A stretch of DNA of 31,197 nt from the NCBI GenBank assembly GCA_019648995.1, contig BLXT01002220.1, positions 93,920 through 125,116 of the forward strand, given 5' to 3'. A model generated the notes under the pieces. That model saw only the letters and a list, made by a program, of their open reading frames with translations, was not told the DNA's origin and did not search any database. Shown in pieces: positions 10,101 through 19,094 of the stretch. How positions within the stretch are numbered: the stretch's first letter is position 1; the number at the start of each line of letters is the position of its first letter. The DNA comes from Plakobranchus ocellatus (taxonomy: Eukaryota; Mollusca; Gastropoda; Plakobranchidae). A program made the translations under genes and the position numbers.

Positions 10101-12324
10101 TTTGGCCAAAATCTATTACATAATTAACAATGTCATTGCTGTTTTGATTCTGCATTTATCAGCATCCCATTGTGTTGCATTAGAGTCACTCCAGTGATTT
10201 CAATTTTCATCATGCTTAGTTGTCAGTGCAGTCCACCATACTGAGCTCTCCTAGTTCTTGCTTAGGTCAGATCATATTTTCTGGCATTCATATTACTTAT
10301 CAAATGTTTGTGTAGTTTTTTATCATAAGCAAAGAAAAATTTTTTTTTAATGTGAAAATAATTATATTTTGCTTTCACTTTATGAATTCTTTATTTTTTT
10401 TTTTTTTGTCTCATGCAGAATTTTGGCTCAGATAGTTGGTTTCCGGGCTATGTCTGGAGTATCGCTAAGTGTCCTCGCTGTGGCACACATGTTGGTTGGT
10501 GAGTTGTGTAAGGGAAAAAAAAAAAGCAGAATATGACACCTTTAAATTTTATTTATAATTGAGACATGACAAAGTGGACTATGAACTCATTAAGCCATAC
10601 GATATATATATATATATATGTACCAGGCAGTATTGTATGCATATCATCTTGATTGGTGCAGTCCCAAATCCTGGAGGAACTAGAAGCATTTGAGTAAGAT
10701 TGATTAATAATTCAGGACCTAAAAAATAAGGGCGATATAGCTATGATTTGATGATCATTATTTACTGTGAATCCAAAAGGTGGATCTGATGCTCTAAGAC
10801 AAAGGGGAGGGAGATACAGTGGTTTTTTTTTTGTTTTTTTTTTTTCTAAAGACTATTTTGTACCAATGATACAATGGATTTTATATTGCCTTTTTTTTTG
10901 CATACATGCATGGGAACCAAGCTTTTTTTCCTGTAAGCTTTAGGTCAGTGTACCACAGCATTTTCACCATAATTTTTTTACAAGGTGATAAATATTCAAA
11001 TCTGTTGATCAATTTTTCCCAATCATTATACCATCACACCTGTCAAAAAGAAGGAAAAAAAAAAGATTTATGACTTGAATCACTACTGAACGAATACAAA
11101 CTAATTTACAAAAACTTAAAAACTTGTACCTATTATTTAAATCACAGGAAGCAAGCACATCAATCATGTAACAAGGATAGTAGCAACAACAAGTCATATA
11201 TGTAAATAAGCCTCAATGCAACAAAAATCTGTGCATCTTAATCCAACTCCTGTGCATACATAAAATTTTTTTATCATTATGAAGCACATGCATTTTTGCT
11301 CTGCAAATCACTTGATGTTTCTCATTAAGTCATTTAACACAATTTTTTTTTTTCAAAAGAATAGTTAAAATGCAGACCACTGTATGTGAGATTTTTAGGT
11401 GAAATTTTCTTTTCGGAATACATTTTCCTCATATTGTCAAGCATATGCAACTAATTTTGAACAAAGAGTTCATAATGAATTCTGCAATTAATGTCTCCTT
11501 TCTACCACAGGGTTTTCACTGCAGCAAAGGCAGCTTTTGAAAAGGCAGAATCTCAAATATCTTCCTTTGTTGGCATTATTTTGGGACAAGTGATGCATGA
11601 AGAGGGTAGGATTAGAGGAGGATAAACATCTGTAATGAATCCCCATTTACTCTTTAGTCCAATCTCAAACATCTTGAGTCAGAAATCAGAAGTGGACAAT
11701 GACTATCCATGATCCCCCCAAAGATTTTGATTGAATAATGTAAAATTCTGTCCGACTAGACTAAATTAAACAAAAGAATTACAGTAAATTATCAATAACT
11801 GTGAGGGATGTTTGAACACTTTTACAGCTGTTTCTTCACAAAAAAGAAAATATAAAAAAATTCAGGTAACCGTGTAAAATTTCAGTTTTTTTATTGTTAC
11901 AACTGTTTCATTAAAACACATTGGCATTGATATGCACTTCAATAAAGGAGTTTTAAATTGTGAGTACGGAGTTAAAGAAACAGCACAACTAGAAACACTG
12001 GGACGTTTTTAAAATAGTATAATGCTAAAACATTGCTAAACTGCAAAACATGGCGACACTAATATTTCTCCAATTTTTCCTGTGAATTACTCTGGCTAAA
12101 TCAAAATATGCTTAAACCAAAATAATTTCCACATACCACAAATTTTTAATTTGAAAGAAGTGTATTATTGTATTGCAAGAATAACAAATATGCTATTTTC
12201 TTTAAATTGATTTGCATAGTTACTGCACTTTTTAAAATTAATTTATATTTCTTTCCTTGATCTCTTTCTCTTGGAACCAGAGGTGAACAGCCTGATTATC
12301 ACTCCGAAACTTTACCACAGCTGA
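7033..12324 (+). CDS. Secreted CULT-domain protein (cereblon thalidomide-binding-domain family), six exons, complete
   Basis: Joined exons: 7033-7144, 8352-8498, 9084-9139, 10419-10498, 11511-11605, 12281-12324. This gives 178 codons including the stop, with every junction in phase and GT-AG. Residues 1-32 form a signal peptide (hydrophobic core about 16-31, ending LISA before Cys33). Residues 42-135 form one CULT domain: zinc cysteines Cys42/Cys45 (CRKC) and Cys123/Cys126 (CPRC), the FKNPHG turn at 82-87, and pocket tryptophans Trp112, Trp118 and Trp132. In human cereblon the equivalent segment reads SWFPGYAW then HIGW; here it is SWFPGYVW then HVGW. The Lon-like and DDB1-binding parts of cereblon are absent. 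A family of animal secreted single-CULT proteins has been described, and this fits it. Its physiological ligand is unknown to me. The short C-terminal tail (about 136-177) is probably helical and ends [13 protein letters not shown]. The protein is likely secreted or in the lumen of the secretory pathway. Confidence 0.85.
8352..8498 (+). CDS. CULT gene exon 2: first zinc CxxC and N-terminal half of the domain
   Basis: The acceptor is a T-rich run ending TTTTAG at 8351. It encodes [18 protein letters not shown] to the FKNPHG turn, including Cys42 and Cys45. The donor is GTATTT at 8499, phase 1. The frame is open upstream of the acceptor, but that part is intron. Confidence 0.9.
9084..9139 (+). 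CDS. CULT gene exon 3
   Basis: A 56-base exon encoding [18 protein letters not shown], after acceptor TTTTCACAG. The donor GTGGGT at 9140 leaves phase 0, as exon 4 requires. It corresponds to the strand and loop of cereblon just before the tryptophan pocket. Confidence 0.85.
10419..10498 (+). CDS. CULT gene exon 4: tryptophan pocket and second zinc CxxC
   Basis: It follows a long T-rich tract and CATGCAG. It encodes [13 protein letters not shown], then SIAKCPRC and GTHVG, giving Trp112, Trp118, Cys123 and Cys126. The strong donor GTGAGT at 10499 splits the Trp132 codon (TG|G). This exon shows the clearest similarity to cereblon in the gene. Confidence 0.93.
11511..11605 (+). CDS. CULT gene exon 5: end of the domain and helical tail
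   Basis: The acceptor TCTACCACAG completes Trp132. It encodes [18 protein letters not shown], then [19 protein letters not shown] parallels KFTATK of human cereblon. The donor is GTAGGA at 11606, phase 1. If unspliced here, the frame would instead end after GRIRGG at 11623-11625, so a second C-terminus is possible. Confidence 0.85.
12281..12324 (+). CDS. CULT gene exon 6: C-terminal end
   Basis: The acceptor is CTCTTGGAACCAG. In the frame set by exon 5 it encodes [14 protein letters not shown] and then TGA (12322-12324). The phase match and the protein-like composition support it. A canonical AATAAA lies at 12364-12369, 40 bases past the stop. Confidence 0.7.
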
Positions 12325-12363
12325 CAGTAGCAGACTTGGATGTAACTTGTATGGCCTGTTGTG

Positions 12364-12369
12364 AATAAA
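12364..12369 (+). terminator. Candidate polyadenylation signal of the CULT gene
   Basis: AATAAA 40 bases after the stop codon. Further AATAAA hexamers at 13552-13557 and 15559-15564 could serve longer 3' UTRs. No cleavage site can be assigned. Confidence 0.4.
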
Positions 12370-12801
12370 CATTGAAAGCATTTTTATCACCTAAATGCTT
12401 TGTGATATACAGCTGTAAAAAAAAAAATAATGCCTTAACTGTATGCCTAATGATTTTGTTGCGTTTGTTATGCTTAGACTCAAACAAATGCAAGTTTAGC
12501 ACAGAGGAAATGCATTCCTTTCAGTGGTGCAATTTTTATCCCTTTTTTTTCCTCACAACAATGTGTTTTGCCAGTATGCAAAGTATGGAACATAAAACAA
12601 GTAGTTTAATATTGATGGGAATTTATGGATTCATGGTAGTTCAACTTTCTTGCAAAATTGTAGAATTAGTTGCACTTGATCCTTACTTGTGAGTGACGTT
12701 TTTTATGTTGGCCCAGCGTCACTCTGCTTATTCTCAACTGAGCAGCAATTCCACCCTCTAATTTTTCATCTCAACAGATTTTAAATTACTTTCCTGATCT
12801 T

Positions 12802-12819
12802 TGACCTTGACCTTGACCT
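12802..12819 (-). promoter_or_regulatory. Triple tandem AGGTCA (ERR/NR5A-type half-sites)
   Basis: TGACCT occurs three times back to back. On the minus strand it reads AAGGTCAAGGTCAAGGTCA, which gives TCAAGGTCA twice; that is the extended half-site of monomeric receptors such as ERR and SF-1/FTZ-F1. It could be a regulatory element or simply a three-unit hexamer repeat. Confidence 0.35.
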
Positions 12820-15800
12820 TTAATGATTTGGTTTTATCTCCATCACTTTGTCCTATGTTTATGTGACTGGCCACCATTGCAGCTAGCCCGACAGGGATCA
12901 ATAGAACTTAAAATGACTTTGTGGTAAATTAGTTGCATGCAAAAAAAAAAAAAAAAACGAACAAAAGAGAAAAAGACTACGGAAATCCTTCTATGTGTTT
13001 TTTTGTTGTTGTTGTTTTTGTATCGTTCATTTTGCTTGATTGGAAATTTGCTTTTCAATTTGCCTTTGTTCTCATTTTCTCATAAATGGCAAATAATTGT
13101 TTTTTATGACTGTATAATCCATTCTTGAACATAAGACCCTCTGTATGCATCCCGTTAAAAATCTCCTCAGAACTTAAGAGGCTTGTCTTTTGTGGCCAGT
13201 TAGATTTTTCTTTCTCATCAAGCGCTCAAGGTTTATCTACCTGCTTATCTTAAATATTAATTTTTAAGAATATGATAGACAGTGATGATTACATCACAGA
13301 TGTTTTCCTGCAGGAAGGCTCAGAGCTTAGACAGTTTTAAAACCATAGAGATTTATTGATCTCAGAGTAACACAGTTATCCTCTAAGTCTAACTGCAAGG
13401 TTTTTGCAGTGAAAAAACACATGAAGAGCAAGTTTTGGTGCATTGGCGGTGGTTTTAGTGGCAATTTAAGATAGTTAAATAGTTTGAGTATTCTTACCAA
13501 GTCAGCATGATGAGTGCCAAGTTGTCGTTAATTGTTTTTTTTTTCTTCATAAATAAAGTCTAGTTAAATGTTATATTAAAATCATACATATGCATTGTTG
13601 TTTTTTTGCTCAATTGCTTTTGTTTAAGGTTGATCGTATATATGATGGTTTGCAAAATTGTGGGTTGTCGTCATCGCTATATGTCAAAGATTTTCTATGA
13701 GCCATGTTTGAAAAAATTTAACCCATCACCACATAAATCTTGAGTTTGTGAGTCTAATAGCATAAAAAGTAATGCTTTATGTTTGAAAATCAGTTTTGGA
13801 TGTATCCTTGCTGAGTAAATTAACAAAGTATCTTTTGAACATAACTATGATGAGAAGATCGCTTTAAAAAGTGGTTACCCATCAACACTTTAAGCTCATT
13901 CATCATGAAGTGAAGAGACACAGACCAATTTTTTTTTCACATGGATTTACTCCTGATATCCAACTTTTTTCATGAATTATATCTCACTCATACTTAATTG
14001 GCCTTTTCTATTTTGTAACTGAAATTCTTTTGTCCAACATGCCGTAAAAGAAAAAAAGTACAATTTGGGGTCCACCTTTTGGCAATGTTTCATGTAGCAT
14101 TTTGCGAAGTATAATTTATTGTCTGCAAAATTCGCAGTAAAGTAAAACACACTGCTCCTACAAATATTCTGCATTTTGCTGACTGCTGCGTAAATAGTCA
14201 TCAGATAATTGATTGTCGCACAAGTCTGTAAGTGGCGGACTGTTGTGGACATCTTTCACAATTACAGCTGTACTATTGTCTAAAAAAGTGCCTGGCAGTA
14301 CTTGAGCTTATAAATTTATCTTCTCCTGTGCCCGTAAGTCAAACAGCAATTGTCAGGAACCTTGATGATTTCATACTGATTAAACATATCAAAACCATCT
14401 GCATTTATTCCATGTCTGATGATAACGGCATTATAGAGGTTTAAGTTCTGCATTTTCTTTTTTATAGGTGGAAATGCATTAGAAAATTGTCCTGCTGATT
14501 TGTACTGTCCTTCAAACAGACAGTTATATGATTTATAAAACAGATACAGTATATGTTGTTTTAATCTGTGCAATAACACAAGTGCCAAGTTTTCTTCCTT
14601 TGTCTTTCTGTCCTCCAAGCTGCTTACAATAGCTCGAGGGAAGGGGGGGTCTCTTTGTTTCATAAAAGTATAACTGAATGATTCGTGGAGTTCCATCTTT
14701 CAAGCTTCCAGTTAGGAAAAAATGAGCTTTGTCCATAATTATAGAGATACATACATGTATAAAAGTGGATTTCTTTGTAGGTGGTGATGTGAGAAAACTA
14801 ATTTATTCTTGGTATTTTTATAATGTAATGCCAATTCTTGATCCTGAGAAACTGATTTTTTGAAAATGTATGTAAAGTCATGCTTTGTTTAGATTATTAT
14901 GATTATCATCATCATCATCATCATCATCATTATTATTATTGTTTTTTTGTTTTTTTTTTATTTTTTAATTTATGTGTTTTTACTTTACTTGTGTGTGTGT
15001 TGGGGGAGGAAAGGAGGATGTTTTAAGTTTATTTATTCTGATTAACTGACCCTGCGTTTTATACAATGGCTAGAGTTGTTGATTTTATTATTGTGAAGAA
15101 AATTTCATTAATTTGGTGCTATGATGGATTATGTCAATGTTCTTACATTTTCTTTCCCAAATTTATCCACACATTTTTTTCTGGGTGATTTTAATGTCTG
15201 TTCGTGTTAGCAATTCAGAGTTGAGTTCAGTTGTGTATTTGCAGATTAAAGTTATTCTAAGTTCATGTAGTTTTGTTTCACCGTTTAAAATCGTTTGTTG
15301 GAAAAAAGTCTCTATACTTTAAATCAAGAACTTGCAGGCACACATTTATCATTCATGGAGCCGTTTCGCCCCTTCAAACTTACAGAAATACTGTATTACT
15401 TTTTGAACATGATAATGATTTGAAATTGTGTACCCGCCAACAAGCAACTTGTTTTAAGTTCTGTAGTTTTATGATATTATTAAATATGCCATGAATAAAT
15501 TGATATTAATCATCAGTTTTTTTCGTTTTTTATTTTTTCCCCTATGGTGCTTCAGTTCAATAAAGGTTTAAGTAGCAGGTGGTTGATTTGTAAATAAACC
15601 CAAGCTGTGTCACAAAATATACAATCACTCTTTTTTAAAATACAAGCTTATATTGCAAAGTTCTTAGAAATATGACTGCATTTTTTATGTGTTGTGAACG
15701 ATGTTTGTCGTATTCTCATCCATGTACTCATTTATTATTTATTACAAGTACATACTAAACATTCTTGTGATTTGAGAAAAAAAAAAGAAAACTGAATTAA

Positions 15801-17115
15801 ATTGATATTATAATAATAACGATTTGGAAAAAGGCTAATTATTTATTCGTGCAAGCTTTTTTTTTCTAAGTGAACATTTCTGTGACTGGATATTTTCATG
15901 AAGCAAGTGGATCATGATGTTCTTAATCATAATATTGATGACAATGATGTTTGTAACGTCCATTTACATATGGTAGTAACAATGTTGATGATAGTGATAA
16001 TGATGTTATAAAATTACCTAGCATAATAATATTTCGGATGATAATACAAGCTGAGATGTTTGTTTGCTTGAAAACCACTTCAAAGATTGGACTTCGCCTG
16101 CATGAAAATCCGTTTTTTTAATTAAATGAGTCAAAATTTACCAAAGTCGGATAAGAAAGAATGATGCTGAGTAAAATTGAACAAATAACAGAAAGTTGGT
16201 ACTGTGAAGCTCACCTGCATATAAAATTTTCGTTGAATTTAATATAATAAAAAAAATATGAAAGTCAAGGCTATACCTAACATCGAGTTGATCATGAAGC
16301 GATTAAAAAAAAAATCTTCAATCGATTATTAATTCTTCATGAGCATGTGTTAATTTGTGGATACTAATGAAAAAGGGATTTTTATATCATAATTTTCCTA
16401 GAAATGTGTCATGTTCATGAGAATGAAAAAGGGAAGTGTCTAATAATTTTTTTTCTTTTTTGAGCTATTTAATCATTCTTTTTTTATGGTTTTGCCTTCC
16501 AGCTTTTTTACTCCTTTTTTTTTTTTTTTTTTAATTTTAGTTAAGAATGAAGATTTGTTTTGTTTCAGGTGATTCTTTCAATTTGTTTCTTTTTTTGCAA
16601 AATAAAAGTTCTGAAAAAAATTTTCTATTTTTCATTGTAATGTTGCATTTTTGTCGACTAGACACAAACAAAAACCGACAAAAATTCATTGAGATTGCAA
16701 AAGAAAGAAAGGAGTTGGATTTGATTCTGACAGAGTTATTGAGGTGATCAAAGAAACATAACATTACAAAAATATGGTCGTGGGCTGATTGTGGTGATGG
16801 ATTGAAAAGCAAATTCAGTTGAAAATTATTATCAGTGGTGTTTGCCATAGTGTTAGAATAGAAGGGAGAAAAAAAATAAATGATGACTATGATTATAGAG
16901 CCAAGCAAATATTTTTTCTAAATATACACAATTCATTAGAGGAAGAGTGGGCGTAATGAAGCCATCCCTTTGTGTTGGTTGATTTGGTGATATTGATGAC
17001 AATGACGATAGGGATAAAATCTAGTAAAGCCTAGACCCTGCTGCATTATGCTAAACAATTAGATTGATAATTGTGCACAAAACTGTGCAAGAGAGGGAGG
17101 GAGAGATACACCCCC

Positions 17116-17131
17116 GGGGGGGGGGGGGGGG
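17116..17131 (+). repeat. G16 homopolymer preceded by C5
   Basis: Five C's followed by sixteen G's, just after a GAGGGAGGGAGAG purine stretch. It could form a G-quadruplex, and the exact length may be a sequencing artefact. A G12 run lies at 26337-26348. Confidence 0.9.
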
Positions 17132-17328
17132 TTTACATTTTAGGTCTTAAGATAACATTGCAAGATATCTATTTATTTTTTACCCATCTTGGTCAGCAGA
17201 TCCGATAATATTGGGTAGATGCACACGTGAAATAAGAAAAGGACTAGCCATGGCCAAAGATAAATTCCTAATATGAAATCAATACTGGCTAACCTAAACG
17301 TAAATGTGAACACCAAATTAGGGTATTA

Positions 17329-17625
17329 TGGTGGTACTTTTATAGATTAGATGACTGTTGGACAATGAACAAGGAAACAGTTGAGATGTGGTTTACCAGA
17401 AGAATTTTGAGAATATGGATGAAGAAAAAAAAGTTCATTGGTTATCTTAAAAGATGGTTAATGAAAACCTAAAGACAGTGGCAAATAAATGCAATTTCTA
17501 CGACGCAACTGACGACAGGAGGATTTAGAACATTTTAGCTATCTGTATCACTGGAGCGATTGAGGGCAAACGCAGCAGAGATGGACACATTGATAGTATT
17601 GATAGTCAATGTCTGTTCCATACAG
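17329..17625 (+). pseudogene. Degenerate LINE (non-LTR retrotransposon) reverse-transcriptase C-terminal relic
   Basis: Frame 17329-17472 reads CWTMNKETVEMWFTRRILRI, the pattern CESWTLxKE...EMWFLRRMLRISW typical of the region after the RT domain in many animal non-LTR elements. It ends in a stop at 17470-17472. Further on, other frames read RQEDLEHF near 17515-17535 and EGKRSR near 17560-17580, matching the later HVxRxDGLE...EGKRxRGR part. At least two frameshifts and several stops separate the pieces, so it is dead. Clade (RTE, CR1 or Jockey-like) cannot be fixed from this fragment, and no flanking duplication was found. Confidence 0.7.
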
Positions 17626-17974
17626 GGCACCTAAAGAATAAAATAGCATAGGTTGTTTTCGTAGTTGCTTAAATATCCGCTGTCAATCGTTTTACTCGTT
17701 AAGGGCGATGATTTTTACTATTTTCCTCCGCGATGCTGCAACCTTATCTCTTGATGATATTAACAGTAAAGTAAATTATTGTACAATAAAAATGTGTTCC
17801 AAAATTAACCCTACCGTATAAAGTAGTTTCGGCAAAATTATTTTCAGCTAATCAGAATTGAGGAATTTAGTTAGACCGTCATTAGTTTGTTTAAAAATGG
17901 CAGCCGATGGATACCTATTTGCTTTTGCATGATCGAGTCGAGACGATATTAAGATTTAAATTACAACTGAGCAG

Positions 17975-18312
17975 TCTAGATTCTCTATAGAGATAACATT
18001 TATGATTTAAGTCAAATTTTGAGGTAGAAACACATTGATTACTTTTACACAACATCTAGATCTAAATGTGGAATTTCATCTCGTCCAGATCTAAGTCCAC
18101 TTCTAAGTTTTGACGTAAATTGTATATAGATCTAGATCTAGTTAGAGATCAAGTATACATGCATATAGATCTATATCTAGATTAAGATTTGATGTATCTT
18201 ATACGGTGATAATTTCATGGGTTGTGAAAAGTAGGTACAAACAAGTCGATTTACTTTAGATATAGATCAGATTTGTAGATCTATAAATCATGTCCATAAA
18301 ATGTCTAGATCA
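17975..18312. repeat. Field of degenerate TAGATC/AGATCTA repeats
   Basis: TAGATCTA-like words recur far more often than expected: near 17975, 18056, 18087, 18127-18140, 18163-18182, 18258-18284 and 18303. They include a perfect 14-base palindrome, ATATAGATCTATAT, at 18163-18176. This looks like an eroded hexamer simple repeat. It lies about 0.7-1.0 kb upstream of the first DNAJC27 coding exon. Confidence 0.6.
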
Positions 18313-18904
18313 AAATACATGACATTTTGTATTTAATGCTTGACTCTAGGATCTGTAAACTGTATAAACCATTAGGCCTTGGTGCATTATTGGTGTTATA
18401 CTTGAACACATTTTATGTGACATGCTATAGTTAATGCTCAATCAAAAGCAAAAATAGTAGGACTGGAACCTACAACCTAGCAAGTCCTTTTGCCTCAACT
18501 CCATTGCTAAAATAAGTCACTTAAGTTTTGCAAATACATTATAAATGCCTCTTGATTTTCTTTCTCTGTCCAAAGCATTGCTGTCATAAATCAAATTTAG
18601 CATATTCTCAAGTAGAGCATTACACTAGTAGGCTATATTTCTTCTTTTACAATCATCACTGCTAATACCAGTACATCAATTACTTTTACTGTTGTCATTG
18701 CTGCTACTACTAGTATTGCTACTCTTTCCATTAACCCTAAAATTACTTCAATTACCACTGCTGCTGCTGTCACTCAACACATTGAAAGTAAGGAGAAATC
18801 GTTTTTTTATACTATGTTTTTTTTTTCCTTTTCATTTTGTGCAGTTGAAAAAGTGAATATTTTTCTTTTAAATTATGAGAGGTATCAATTTATTTTCCAT
18901 GCAG

Positions 18905-19094
18905 ATCTGGCTTATGAAACTGTGGGCAATGGGACCAGAGCTGAATAACTGTTGAAATTTGGTGAAAAAGAAAACTGCTGTTTCTTTAGCCATTTAAATC
19001 TGAAAAGTCAGCTATGTCACAATCAGCCACCATACGCAAGAAGCCAACACTTCGTGTAAAAATTATAAGCATGGGCAGTGCTGAATCTGGAAAG
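18905..19094 (+). CDS. DNAJC27: DNAJC27 exon 1 (first coding exon, coding from 19014)
   Basis: An acceptor-like TTTATTTTCCATGCAG ends at 18904, so an upstream non-coding exon is likely and 18905-19013 would be 5' UTR. ATG is at 19014-19016. The coding part encodes [20 protein letters not shown], then GSAESGK, ending between Lys27 and Ser28 of the P-loop at a GTAAAT donor. Confidence 0.85.

Larger units (their letters stand above)
12325..18904. other. 3' region of the CULT gene and intergenic DNA up to DNAJC27
   Basis: I found no further gene in these 6.6 kb. The open frames (such as 14316-14696 minus and 16537-16908 minus) lack motifs, signal peptides or splice-consistent neighbours and follow A+T-rich drift. 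The region holds a triple AGGTCA repeat, an ATC microsatellite (about 14904-14940), a G16 run, a LINE relic and a TAGATC-type repeat field. A non-coding first exon of DNAJC27 must lie somewhere in its right part. Bases 17640-17950 have more CpG than their flanks and an AAAATGGCAGCC (YY1-like) motif near 17895, a weak promoter candidate. Confidence 0.5.

Noticed and set aside
14316-14696. 126-codon minus-strand frame
   Set aside because: No recognisable motif or splice sites. Length is within what A+T-rich non-coding DNA gives by chance over 31 kb.
16537-16908. 123-codon minus-strand frame rich in Phe, Asn and Lys
   Set aside because: Composition follows the A+T-rich DNA and poly-T runs. No homology recognised.
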